From: an uncultured Lentisphaerota bacterium
GTDB taxonomy: Bacteria > Verrucomicrobiota > Kiritimatiellia > RFP12 > UBA1067
Direction: 5' to 3'
Assembly: GCA_900320855.1 (NCBI GenBank)
Contig: ONTV01000005.1
Location: 1 to 38,005 of the forward strand
Length of the DNA: 38,005 bases
Positions 24,072 to 31,934 of this stretch are shown piece after piece. A program made the position numbers and the translations under genes. Within the stretch, counting starts at the first letter, position 1, and the number at the start of each line of letters is the position of its first letter. The notes under the pieces are model-generated. The model did no database searches. It had not been told where the DNA came from and worked only from the letters and a program-made list of their open reading frames with translations.

Positions 24072-24336
24072 GCGCGAGATGCCCGGCGGCGCCCGTGGCC
24101 AGGCGCTGATGGAACTGGCCGTCGGCCTGTTTGCGCTCGCGCTCGTCGTCAGCGCGCTTTGCGGCTTCGCGCATTACATCGCCAAGTCCCTGCGCGTTCA
24201 AAACGAGCTGCGCGTCGGCGGCAAGCGGTCGGATTCCGTCGAAATTTCCTCGTGGGCCGCGCAGCACGTCTTTGGCGCGGAGACCTTGAAGATCTCTGAA
24301 AAACTTAACTGGCCCTCGACGACCATCTTGAAATGA
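24061..24336 (+). CDS. TadE-like small pseudopilin
   Basis: 91 residues; REMPGGARG|QALMELAVGLFALALVVSALCGF gives the leader, site, Glu5 and helix of a TadE-type minor pilin; the extracytoplasmic tail is only about 50 residues. The start lies 11 bases inside the previous gene. The last codons and the stop coincide with the first unit of the CTTGAAAT repeat array that begins at 24327. Confidence 0.7.
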   Translation: MGIEREMPGGARGQALMELAVGLFALALVVSALCGFAHYIAKSLRVQNELRVGGKRSDSVEISSWAAQHVFGAETLKISEKLNWPSTTILK

Positions 24337-24412
24337 AAGAGAGCCGGCCTTATAGCCTTGAAATGACGCCGGCCCGATGACTTGAAATCAAGCGGCCCGA
24401 TAACCTTGAAAT
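24327..24412 (+). repeat. CTTGAAAT tandem array, four units
   Basis: CTTGAAAT at 24327, 24357, 24381 and 24405 (spacings 30, 24, 24). The first and last units continue as GAAAGAGA, and the middle ones end in GGCCCGAT. ATGAAAGAGA is thus present twice, at 24333 (overlapping the previous stop) and at 24411 (a possible start of the next gene). Confidence 0.85.
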
Positions 24413-24425
24413 GAAAGAGAACGCG

Positions 24426-25457
24426 ATGAGGCTCAACGAACTCGAAAAGCTGGCGAAGCGGCGGCGTCTCGACGTCGTCCTCGTTTGCGCAGAACCCAAC
24501 ATCCTTGCCTTGACGGGCATTCGGTGCGACAATGCCGTTCTGGTGGGGAAAGTGGGAAGGTGGGAAAGTGGGAAGGTGGGAAGGTGCCTCCACACCGACT
24601 TTCGCTATGTGCCGATGGTGCATCGCGTCGCGCCGGACCTCGATTGCCGCGACCTCAAGGAACTGAAGATCCGGGGGCGCCGCATCGGCTACGAGTCGTC
24701 GATTTCGCATGCGCAGTTCCTCAAGTTCCAGAAGCTCGCGCCGCGCGGCGCGACGTTCGTCGACGTCGCGGACGACCTTCTTGCGATTCGCGCCGTGAAG
24801 ACGCCGGACGAGATCGCGAAGATCCGCGCGGCGGAAGCGCTTACCTGCAAAATCTGGCGCACGGCGTCCGCGCGCTTCCGCGCCGGTATGACGGAGCGCG
24901 ACATGGCGCGGATCATCCAGAAGCTGATGATCGAGAAGGGCGAGGGCGAGGCGTTCGGGACAATCGTCTGCGTCGGGAAGAACGCCGCCGAATGCCATCA
25001 TGAGCCGGACGAAACGGTCTGGAACGGACGCGAGCCCGTGCTCGTGGACATGGGCGTGCGCCTCGGCGGCGTCTGCGGCGACCTGACGCGCAACCTCGTC
25101 CCCGGCCTCCAAACCTCCAAACTTTACCGCCAGGTCTATGCGCTCGTCGCGGAGGCGAATCGTGCGGCGATTGCGGCGGCGAAGCCGGGGATGACGGGAA
25201 AGGCGCTGGACAAGGTCGCGCGCGACGTCATCGCGAAGGGCGGCTTCGGGAAGTGCTTCGGTCACTCGCTGGGGCATGGCGTCGGCTACGAGATCCACGA
25301 GGCGCCCGTCGCCTCGCCCAGGAGCGACACGGTCTTGAAGCCGGGGATGTGCGTGACGATCGAGCCGGGCATCTACCTGGAAGGCAACCTCGGCGTCCGC
25401 ATCGAGGATCTCGTCCTCATCACGGAAACCGGCTGCGAAGTCCTGTCCAAGCCGTAG
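24426..25457 (+). CDS. M24-family aminopeptidase (Xaa-Pro peptidase type)
   Basis: Cytoplasmic dimetal peptidase cleaving N-terminal residues, probably before Pro. About 343 residues: a small N-terminal creatinase-like domain (1-110), then the pita-bread fold with the metal ligands visible (Asp in VDMGVRLGG, Asp in CGDLTRN, His in GHSLGHGVGYEIHEAP, Glu in TIEPGIY, Glu in RIEDLVLIT) and a His pair in ECHHEP. ATG 24426 is favoured (AAAGAGA 5 bases upstream); ATG 24411 lies in the repeat array and adds five residues. Two repeat tracts sit in the gene: an 8-bp array at 24543-24582 encoding GKVGRWESGKVGR in the N-terminal domain, and two CCTCCAAA units at 25106-25121 after the second metal Asp. 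Both look like in-frame insertions in surface loops. Confidence 0.88.
   Translation: MRLNELEKLAKRRRLDVVLVCAEPNILALTGIRCDNAVLVGKVGRWESGKVGRCLHTDFRYVPMVHRVAPDLDCRDLKELKIRGRRIGYESSISHAQFLKFQKLAPRGATFVDVADDLLAIRAVKTPDEIAKIRAAEALTCKIWRTASARFRAGMTERDMARIIQKLMIEKGEGEAFGTIVCVGKNAAECHHEPDETVWNGREPVLVDMGVRLGGVCGDLTRNLVPGLQTSKLYRQVYALVAEANRAAIAAAKPGMTGKALDKVARDVIAKGGFGKCFGHSLGHGVGYEIHEAPVASPRSDTVLKPGMCVTIEPGIYLEGNLGVRIEDLVLITETGCEVLSKP
24543..24582 (+). repeat. (RGTGGGAA)n octamer array inside the M24 peptidase gene
   Basis: Four exact 8-bp units (24551-24582) plus a degenerate one before them, alternating AGTGGGAA and GGTGGGAA. Three units equal eight codons, so the protein repeats GKVGRWES. It stays in frame. 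Confidence 0.9.
25106..25121 (+). repeat. Two CCTCCAAA octamers inside the M24 peptidase gene
   Basis: Direct 8-bp pair, the same octamer family as the longer array in kdsB 950 bases downstream. Confidence 0.7.
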
Positions 25458-25494
25458 GCGCGGCTTCGGCCCGGAACCGTGTCGGCACGAAATG

Positions 25495-25503
25495 TGGTAT
25501 AAT
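25495..25503 (+). promoter_or_regulatory. Extended -10 promoter of kdsB, near-leaderless
   Basis: TGGTATAAT, 8 bases before ATG 25512. Predicted leader about 2 bases, no ribosome site, no -35. Confidence 0.75.
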
Positions 25504-25511
25504 GAGCCCCA

Positions 25512-26336
25512 ATGAAGACATATGGAATCATTCCGAGCCGGTTCGGTTCGAGCCGCTTTCCCGGCAAGCCGCTCGCGAACCTCGCGGGCAAACCCCTCGT
25601 CGCGTGGGTCGTCGAGGCGGTGAAGAAGGCGAAGGGCCTGGACGCCGTTGTGGTCGCGACGGACGACGAACGCATCGTGAAGGCCGTCGAGGCGTGCGGC
25701 GGCATCGCCGTCCTGACGCCGAGCGACCTGCCGAGCGGCACGGATCGCATCGCCTGCGCCGCGCGCCGCTATCTGGGGGGTGACTTCGGCGACGACGACA
25801 TTCTCGTGAACGTCCAGGGCGACGAGCCGCTGATCGATCCCGCGCTCGTCGAGGCGCTCGCGGCGAAGCTGAAGGACGACGCTCGTTGGTCGATGGCGAC
25901 GGCCGTCACGCCGATCCGCTGCGCGGCGGACTTCGCGGCGAGGACGGTCGTGAAGGTCGTCCTCGACCGCGACGACGGCGCGCTCTACTTCTCCCGCGCG
26001 CCGATTCCCTGCGACCGCGACCACACCCCGACGTTCCAAACGCCCGCCCCCCCAAACTCCCAAACCTCCAAACTCCCAAACCTCCAAACTCCCAAACCTT
26101 CGAACTCCCTCTACGTCCGCCACCTCGGCATCTACGCCTATCGCGGCGCGTTCCTGAAGCGGTACATCGCCGAGCCGCCGTGCGAACTTGAGAAGACGGA
26201 GAAGCTGGAGCAGCTTCGGGCGCTTTGGATGGGTGCGAAGATCGCGGTCGTGCGGACGGACGACGAGGGCGTGGGCGTCGACACGCCCGAGGACGCCGCG
26301 CGCGTCGAACAGCTGCTCCTTGCGCGACATGCCTGA
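25512..26336 (+). CDS. kdsB: 3-deoxy-manno-octulosonate cytidylyltransferase (CMP-KDO synthetase)
   Basis: Activates KDO with CTP for the inner core of LPS, so the organism makes an LPS-type outer membrane. 274 residues, about 25 more than usual. The nucleotide-binding start IIPSRFGSSRFPGKPL, VVVATDD, the LPSGTDRIA loop, VNVQGDEPLID, LYFSRAPIP, RHLGIYAYR and GVDTPEDAARVE are all in place. The extra residues form one insert between CDRDH and YVRHLGIYAYR, encoded by the 8-bp array at 26052-26099 and its flank (Pro/Ser/Thr/Gln/Asn-rich). In the family this position is a variable surface loop, so activity is probably kept. Its stop lies inside azlC's first codons. Confidence 0.95.
   Translation: MKTYGIIPSRFGSSRFPGKPLANLAGKPLVAWVVEAVKKAKGLDAVVVATDDERIVKAVEACGGIAVLTPSDLPSGTDRIACAARRYLGGDFGDDDILVNVQGDEPLIDPALVEALAAKLKDDARWSMATAVTPIRCAADFAARTVVKVVLDRDDGALYFSRAPIPCDRDHTPTFQTPAPPNSQTSKLPNLQTPKPSNSLYVRHLGIYAYRGAFLKRYIAEPPCELEKTEKLEQLRALWMGAKIAVVRTDDEGVGVDTPEDAARVEQLLLARHA
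26052..26099 (+). repeat. (CCAAACYY)6 octamer array inside kdsB
   Basis: Six 8-bp units alternating CCAAACTC and CCAAACCT, 48 bases, exactly 16 codons. Flanked by degenerate units on both sides. Confidence 0.9.
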
Positions 26337-26955
26337 GTCCGTCGCCATTCCGCCGCGTGAACGCCGCGCGATCCTGCGCCGCGCGTTCATCGATTCGCTG
26401 CCCGTCCTGATGGGCTACACGACGATGGGCTTCGTCGCGGGCGTCCTTCTCGCGGCGAAGGGGGATGTCGTCCTCGCGCCGCTCTGGGCGTTCCTGACCT
26501 CGGCCCTCTGGGTCACGGGCACGCTGTCGATCGCGGGCGTGCCCGAGATTGCCGCGCGCGCGCCGCTGGTGACGTTTGCGCTCCTGACGCTCGCGGTCAA
26601 CTTCCGCTATTCGTTCTACGGGTTCACGATGCTGAAGCGCTGGCAGCGCGTGCCGTTTCTGCACAAGGCGTATCTCGTCCTCATGCTGACGGACGAGAAC
26701 TATGCGCTGGAGGCGGCGTGCGCCTACCATGACCCGGAGAAGAACCTCCGCTACTGCACGGTCCTCTCGGTCTTGAACCATTCGTACTGGGTCGTCGGCG
26801 TCGTGGTCGGCGCGCTGGTCGTCAGCGTCCTTGGGCATCTCGTCGATCCGGCGGTCATCCGGCGCTACACGAACGGGATGGAGTTCTCGATGGCGGCGCT
26901 GTTCATCGTGATCCTGACGGACCAGATCCGGGCGATGAAGACGGGAAGAAGATGA
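26329..26955 (+). CDS. azlC: AzlC-type branched-chain amino acid exporter subunit
   Basis: Large subunit of a LIV-E family exporter that works with AzlD. 208 residues, starting with AILRRAFIDSLPVLMGYTTMGFVAGVLL, typical of AzlC, followed by LWVTGTLSIAG, NFRYSFYGFTML and the remaining membrane helices. The ATG at 26329 lies eight bases inside the kdsB end, and the gene joins azlD by ATGA. No strong ribosome site precedes it, which fits translation coupled to kdsB. Confidence 0.85.
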   Translation: MPESVAIPPRERRAILRRAFIDSLPVLMGYTTMGFVAGVLLAAKGDVVLAPLWAFLTSALWVTGTLSIAGVPEIAARAPLVTFALLTLAVNFRYSFYGFTMLKRWQRVPFLHKAYLVLMLTDENYALEAACAYHDPEKNLRYCTVLSVLNHSYWVVGVVVGALVVSVLGHLVDPAVIRRYTNGMEFSMAALFIVILTDQIRAMKTGRR

Positions 26956-27635
26956 AAGACGAGATCCTCTACATGCTGGGCGTCGTGGCGGTCGGCTTCG
27001 CCGTGACCTATGCGCTGCGTGCGCTGCCGTTTCTCCTGTTCGCCGGGCGCAGCCGGTCGCTGCCGCCGTGGGTCGAGCGGTTCGGGAACCTGATCTCGCC
27101 CGTCATCATCGCCGGGCTCGTCGTCTACGCCTATTCGGGGCTCGCGTGGCGGACGGCGTGGCCGTATCTCGCGGGCGCGCTCACGGTGGGTCTCCAGCTC
27201 TGGAAGCGCAACCCGCTCGTCTCCATCGTCGCGGGTACGCTCCTCTACATGGCCTTGATCGCCACATGCGGCTGCACGACGTACCGGACGCTGGAGCTAG
27301 ACGCGAAGAACCCGGCCGTCCGCGTCTCGACGAAGGGCGTTCTCTTCGGCGACGCCTACGTCGCGCCCGCGCGCGTGCCGGAGATCCTGGCGGACTACGA
27401 CGTGCCGCGCGACCGCGTCATCCACATCCTGCTCGATCCCGACGTGCGCGACCTCCGTCCCGCGCGCTTCCTGATGGCCTGTCTGCGCAAGGGCGGCTAC
27501 ACGCGCCCCGTGCTCGTGACGGCGCGTCACGCCGAGTCGTTCGTGACCGAGAAGAAGCCGAAGGCCGCGTCGTCGCGCCGCGTGTCGCCGGCCCCCGCGA
27601 AGAAGACGATTCGCTACAAGGGGGCGAACGAATGA
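26952..27635 (+). CDS. azlD: AzlD exporter subunit fused to a TolR/ExbD-like periplasmic domain
   Basis: 227 residues, twice the usual AzlD length. Residues 1-100 are AzlD: four helices with TYALRALPFLLF and ISPVIIAGLVVYAY. They are followed without a break by CGCTTYRTLELDAKNP and a soluble domain (about 115-200) with the pattern of ExbD/TolR tails: a short strand, a helix (VPEILADYD), IHILLDPDV, RFLMACLRKGGYTRPVLV. The Lys/Arg-rich end is probably unstructured. The ExbD likeness is by eye and moderate. The CGC after the last helix resembles a lipobox, but a separate start (ATG at 27249, MALIATC) would give too short a signal. ATGA overlaps join it to azlC and to ligA. Confidence 0.75.
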   Translation: MKDEILYMLGVVAVGFAVTYALRALPFLLFAGRSRSLPPWVERFGNLISPVIIAGLVVYAYSGLAWRTAWPYLAGALTVGLQLWKRNPLVSIVAGTLLYMALIATCGCTTYRTLELDAKNPAVRVSTKGVLFGDAYVAPARVPEILADYDVPRDRVIHILLDPDVRDLRPARFLMACLRKGGYTRPVLVTARHAESFVTEKKPKAASSRRVSPAPAKKTIRYKGANE

Positions 27636-29698
27636 CGAAGGGCGAGATTCAGGCGCGGATCGCCGAGCTGCGGCGGCTGATCGAAAAGGCGAACCACGAC
27701 TACTACGATCTCCACCAGCCGACGGTCGGCGACCGCGACTATGACCTCTGGGAGGCGGAGCTTCTGCGGCTGGAGGACGCGAATCCCGAGTTCCGGAACG
27801 CGGCCTCGCCCGTCCGCAACGTCGCCGGCGGCGTCTCTGAGGGCTTTGCGAAGGTCACGCACCATCCGCCGATGCAGTCGCTCGACAAGACGCACGCGAA
27901 GGGCGAGCTCGCCGAGTTCGACGCCTTTGTCCGCAGGACGGTCTCGGGCTTCACCTACGTCGTCGAGCCGAAGGTCGACGGCGTCTCGCTCTCGCTGCGC
28001 TATTCGGGCGGGCGGCTCGTCCAGGCGGCGACGCGCGGCAACGGCACGGTCGGCGACGACATCACGGCGAACGTCCGCACGATCCGGACGATTCCGCAGG
28101 CGCTGCCGCCGGACGCGCCGCGCGAGCTGGAGGTGCGCGGCGAGGCGTACATGACGCGCGAGGGCTTCGTCGAGCTCAACCGCCGGCAGGCCGAGGCGGG
28201 GCTGGAGGAGTTCGCGAACCCGCGCAACGCCTGCGCGGGCTCGCTCAAGCAACTCGACCCGAAGGTGACGGCGCAGCGTCCACTCGACGTCGTCATCTAC
28301 AACGCGGGCGGCGTGGGCTGCGACGCCTTCGCCTCCCATTCGGAGATGATTGCCGCGTTTCGGGCGTGGGGCTTTCCCGTCGCGCCGTGGTCGCAGTCCT
28401 GCCGCACGATGGACGAGGTCTTCGCCGCGATCGACGCGCTTCAGGCGAAGCGCCACACGTTCCGTTTCGAGATCGACGGCGCGGTCGTCAAGATCGGCGA
28501 GCGCCGGTTCTACGCCGCGCTTGGCGCGACGGCGCACGGCCCCCGGTGGGCGCGCGCCTACAAGTACGAGCCCGAGCGCGCGGAGACGGTCGTCGAGGCG
28601 ATCACCGTCCAGGTCGGGCGGACGGGCATCCTCACGCCCGTCGCGGAGCTGCGGCCGACGGCGCTCGCCGGCTCGACGATCACGCGCGCGACGCTGCACA
28701 ACGCCGACCAGGTCGCTCGGCAGGACATCCGCATCGGCGACCACGTCTGGCTCGTGAAGGCGGGTGACGTCATTCCGGCGGTCGATTCCGTCATCGTCGA
28801 GAAGCGCACGGGGGCGGAGCGCGTCTTCGCGATGCCGGCAGCGTGTCCCGTCTGCGGCGGCACGGTCGTGCGCGAGCCGGGCGAGGTGGCGGTGCGGTGC
28901 GTGAACCCGGCGTGTCCCGCCCAGCTCGCGCGGCGCGTCGAGCACTTCGCCTCCCGCAATGCGCTGGACGTGAAGGCCCTGGGGGAGACGGTCGTCGAGG
29001 CGCTCGTCGCGCGGAGGATGATCGCCGACCCGCTCGACCTCTTCACGCTGCGCGTCGTCGATCTCTACGCGCTCGAGATTTCGGGCCATCGCTTCGGCAA
29101 GAACGCGGAGACGGCGAAGGCCGCGCTGGAGGCCGCGAAGGCGCTGCCGCTCCATCGCTGGCTCTACGCGATCGGCATACCGAACGTCGGCGTGACGGTC
29201 GCGAAGGACATCGCCGCTGCGCACGCGAAGTTCTCCGACCTCGCCGACTCGCCGGTCTTGAAGGACGTCCTCGCGAACGACGCGCGGAAGGGGAAGGAAC
29301 GGCAGATCCTGAAGATCAAGGTCGAGGCGGCGCGGGCCGTCCTCGCCTTCTTCGCGAGCGACTACGGGCGCGCGTTCGCCGTGCGGATGGCCGAGCTTGG
29401 CCTCGACCCCGTCTCCGAGCGCCCGGCGGCGGTGCGGACGGACGGGCCGCTCGCCGGCGCCGGGTGCGTCCTCACCGGTACGCTGTCGCGTCCGCGCGGC
29501 GACTACGCGAAGCTCATCGAGGCGGCGGGCGGCGTCGTCCAAAGCGCGGTCACGTCGAAGACGCGCTACCTGATTGCCGGCGCGAACGTCGGCGCGACGA
29601 AGACGGCGAAGGCGCGCGCGCTGGGCACGGAGGTCATCGACGAGGCGCGCCTCGTCGAGCTGCTTAACGCGGGCGGCCGGACGGAGGGGACGACCTGA
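27632..29698 (+). CDS. ligA: NAD-dependent DNA ligase
   Basis: Essential ligase sealing nicks in replication and repair. 688 residues with the complete layout: Ia domain (YYDLHQPTVGDRDYDLWEAEL), adenylation domain with the nucleophile Lys114 in EPKVDG, OB-fold (about 320-395, TGILTPVAELRP), Cys4 zinc finger (CPVCGG and CVNPACPAQ), HhH repeats (about 425-565) and a C-terminal BRCT domain (about 610-680, GAGCVLTGTLSRPRGDYAKLIEAAGG). Length matches E. coli LigA (671). It overlaps azlD by ATGA and the next gene by TGATG. Confidence 0.97.
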   Translation: MTKGEIQARIAELRRLIEKANHDYYDLHQPTVGDRDYDLWEAELLRLEDANPEFRNAASPVRNVAGGVSEGFAKVTHHPPMQSLDKTHAKGELAEFDAFVRRTVSGFTYVVEPKVDGVSLSLRYSGGRLVQAATRGNGTVGDDITANVRTIRTIPQALPPDAPRELEVRGEAYMTREGFVELNRRQAEAGLEEFANPRNACAGSLKQLDPKVTAQRPLDVVIYNAGGVGCDAFASHSEMIAAFRAWGFPVAPWSQSCRTMDEVFAAIDALQAKRHTFRFEIDGAVVKIGERRFYAALGATAHGPRWARAYKYEPERAETVVEAITVQVGRTGILTPVAELRPTALAGSTITRATLHNADQVARQDIRIGDHVWLVKAGDVIPAVDSVIVEKRTGAERVFAMPAACPVCGGTVVREPGEVAVRCVNPACPAQLARRVEHFASRNALDVKALGETVVEALVARRMIADPLDLFTLRVVDLYALEISGHRFGKNAETAKAALEAAKALPLHRWLYAIGIPNVGVTVAKDIAAAHAKFSDLADSPVLKDVLANDARKGKERQILKIKVEAARAVLAFFASDYGRAFAVRMAELGLDPVSERPAAVRTDGPLAGAGCVLTGTLSRPRGDYAKLIEAAGGVVQSAVTSKTRYLIAGANVGATKTAKARALGTEVIDEARLVELLNAGGRTEGTT

Positions 29699-30597
29699 TG
29701 GCGAACGTGCTTCTCTGGGCGCGGGCGATCCGCGTCGAGCAGTGGACGAAGAACGGCGTCGTCCTGATGGCGTGGTTCTTCTCCGTCGCCGACGCCTCCC
29801 AGCGCGCGATCGCGCGAGGCTGGGAGTCCTTCCTCATGGCCGTGGCGATGGCCGGCGCGTTCTCCTTCGTCTCGTCGGCGTTCTACCTCCTGAACGACGT
29901 CTCCGACTACGAGGCCGACCGCCTCCATCCCGTCAAGCGCTTCCGCCCGGTCGCGGCGGGGCTCGTCTCCCGCATCTCCGCCGTGCGCGTCGCGCTCGTC
30001 CTCTTCGCGATCGGCTTTCTCTATCCGGCGCTGGTCGTCATCTTCCTGCCGTCGCGCACGGTCGCCTTCGCGACGATGCTCGCCTACACGGTCATGCAGT
30101 GCCTCTACACCGGCTTCCTGAAGCGCGTGCCGTATCTCGACGTCGCGACGCTCGCGGCGGGGTTTGTCCTGCGCGCGATCGCGGGCGCGGCGATCATCTC
30201 GGCCTACATCTCGCCGTGGCTCCTGGTCTGCACATTCACGCTCTCGATGTTCCTCGCGTTCTGCAAGCGCCGCGCCGAGATGGAGACGGCGAAGGCGTCG
30301 CGCGCCGTCCTCCGCCACTACCATCCGCGCGTGCTGACGGCGCTCATCCTGCTCGCGGGCGCGGCGTCCGTCGGCGAGTACCTCGCCTACACGCTGACGT
30401 CGAAGATGGGGGCGCGCTTTCCGTTCCTCTGGGTGACGTCGCTCTTCGTCGCGGCCGGCGTCGTGCGCTACCTCGTCCTCGTCGGGCGAAGGGCCGACGT
30501 CGGGCGGCCCGAGCGAATCCTCCTCTCTGACCGGCCGCTCTGGCTCGTCATCGTCGGCTACGGGCTCGCGTCCGTCCTCGTCGTCCTTTGGGGTTGA
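29698..30597 (+). CDS. UbiA-family prenyl-phosphate phosphoribosyltransferase-like membrane enzyme
   Basis: 299 residues, about eight membrane helices. The prenyl-diphosphate/Mg motif NDVSDYEADRLHPVK with KRFRPVAAG and the second segment LDVATLAAGFVLRAIAGA are those of the decaprenyl-phosphate phosphoribosyltransferase branch (DprE pathway, Rv3806c-like) rather than of UbiA or CyoE. CKRRAEME in the second half is also typical of this branch. It would attach a phosphoribosyl group to a polyprenyl phosphate for making cell-surface pentoses. No DprE1/DprE2 genes are in the window, so the pathway is inferred. It overlaps ligA and folC. Confidence 0.8.
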   Translation: MANVLLWARAIRVEQWTKNGVVLMAWFFSVADASQRAIARGWESFLMAVAMAGAFSFVSSAFYLLNDVSDYEADRLHPVKRFRPVAAGLVSRISAVRVALVLFAIGFLYPALVVIFLPSRTVAFATMLAYTVMQCLYTGFLKRVPYLDVATLAAGFVLRAIAGAAIISAYISPWLLVCTFTLSMFLAFCKRRAEMETAKASRAVLRHYHPRVLTALILLAGAASVGEYLAYTLTSKMGARFPFLWVTSLFVAAGVVRYLVLVGRRADVGRPERILLSDRPLWLVIVGYGLASVLVVLWG

Positions 30598-31934
30598 TGC
30601 GCATGAAGGGGTCTTTTCTCGCGGAACTGGCGGCGCGGCGCCGCTTTGGCATGAAGCCGGGGCTGGAGACGATGACGGCGCTCTGCCGGGCGCTTGGCGA
30701 TCCGCAGCGGCGCTTCCGCGCGATCCATGTCGCCGGGACGAACGGGAAGGGCGCGGTCTGCGCGATTCTCGACGCGGCGCTGGGGGCGGCGGGGACAGGC
30801 CCCGTCGGGCGCTACACGTCGCCGCACCTCGTGCGCCTCAACGAGCGCTTCTTTCTGGACGGCGCACCGGTCGGCGACGCGACGCTGGAACGGCTGTCCC
30901 GGACGGTTCACGAGACGGCCGGGTGCCTGCCGCCCGCCGCCGAGCTGACGTTCTTCGAGGCGCTGACGGCCGTCGCGTTTCTGCTCTTCGCCGAACGGCG
31001 GGTGTCGCACGCGGTTCTCGAGTGCGGACTGGGCGGGCGGCTGGACGCGACGAACGTCTGCGCGCCGGAGCTGTGCGTCATCACGAAAGTCGGCCTCGAC
31101 CACTGCGACTGGCTGGGGAACACGGTCGAGAAGATCGCGGCGGAGAAGGCGGGCATCGTCAAGCCCGGCGTGCCGGTCGTGCTCGCGCGGAACGAGCCGT
31201 CGGTCGTCGCCGTCGTCCGTGCCGTTGCCCAGGCGAAGGGCGCGCCGTTCCACTACGCGCCCGACCTCGCCGACGCGGCGGAGATTCCGGCGGACTTCGC
31301 CCTGACGGGGGCCTTCAACCGGGAGAATGCCGTCACGGCCCTGGCCGCGCTGAAAGTCCTCGACGCCCGCCCGTCCGTCCCGCCGTCCGCCTTCGCGCGC
31401 GTCGTCTGGCCCGGACGCTTCCAGCGCGTCGGCGCGTTCCTGGTGGACGGCGCGCACAATCCGCCGGCCGCGCGGGCGCTGGCGGCCTCGCTCGCAGGGC
31501 TGCCGGACGTGGGCGGCGCGCGTCGCCTCAACCTCGTCTTCGGAGCCTGTGGCGACAAGGCCGTCGCGGACGTCCTGCGCATTCTCGCGCCGTTCGTCGC
31601 GCGGGCCTATGCCGTGCGCACGGGCAATCCGCGTTCCCTTTCGGCGGAAGACCTCGCGACGACGATGCGCGCCGTCGGACTCGCCGCGACGCCGTGCGCG
31701 TCGCTGGCGGAGGCGCTGGCGCGCGCCTCGGCGGACGCCGCGCCGGGGACAGGCCCCGCCGTGCTCGTCTGCGGATCCCTCTTCCTCGCGGGCGAGGCGC
31801 TCGTCGCGCTGGACGCGTATCCATGGCCCGCGACGCGCTTCGACCCGTCGGAGCTGCTGGGCCGTGTGGACACCTCCAAGGCAGAGGTGCAGAATGGAAT
31901 CAGTCTCAAGGCAGAACAGGAGAAACAGTCATGA
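30597..31934 (+). CDS. folC: Folylpolyglutamate synthase / dihydrofolate synthase
   Basis: Adds Glu to folates (and to dihydropteroate). 445 residues with P-loop AGTNGKGAV (about 43-51), YTSPHLVRLNERF, VLECGLGGRLDATN, ITKVGLDHCDWLGNTVEKIAAEKAGI and the Mur-ligase C-domain LVDGAHNPPAARAL. Two copies of the 13-mer lie in it (30791, 31745), each encoding GTGP in a variable position. The last 25 residues (after LLGRVD) form an unusual polar tail from lower-GC DNA with a direct repeat CAAGGCAGA (31877, 31907) and a 6-bp hairpin CACCTC/GAGGTG. The ATG at 30597 overlaps the preceding stop (TGATG). Confidence 0.92.
   Translation: MRMKGSFLAELAARRRFGMKPGLETMTALCRALGDPQRRFRAIHVAGTNGKGAVCAILDAALGAAGTGPVGRYTSPHLVRLNERFFLDGAPVGDATLERLSRTVHETAGCLPPAAELTFFEALTAVAFLLFAERRVSHAVLECGLGGRLDATNVCAPELCVITKVGLDHCDWLGNTVEKIAAEKAGIVKPGVPVVLARNEPSVVAVVRAVAQAKGAPFHYAPDLADAAEIPADFALTGAFNRENAVTALAALKVLDARPSVPPSAFARVVWPGRFQRVGAFLVDGAHNPPAARALAASLAGLPDVGGARRLNLVFGACGDKAVADVLRILAPFVARAYAVRTGNPRSLSAEDLATTMRAVGLAATPCASLAEALARASADAAPGTGPAVLVCGSLFLAGEALVALDAYPWPATRFDPSELLGRVDTSKAEVQNGISLKAEQEKQS
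30791..30803 (+). repeat. GGGGACAGGCCCC 13-mer, in folC (first)
   Basis: Exact copy encoding GTGP before VGRYTSPHL. Confidence 0.75.
31745..31757 (+). repeat. GGGGACAGGCCCC 13-mer, in folC (second)
   Basis: Exact copy encoding GTGP before AVLVCGSLFLAGE, a spot that is variable in FolC. Confidence 0.75.

Noticed and set aside
24333-24380. 15-codon frame MKESRPYSLEMTPAR in the CTTGAAAT array
   Set aside because: Produced by the duplicated ATGAAAGAGA unit; no independent evidence of a gene.
24198-26390. 730-codon minus-strand open frame opposite the M24 peptidase and kdsB
   Set aside because: Covers two genes with complete catalytic motifs; no motif of its own.
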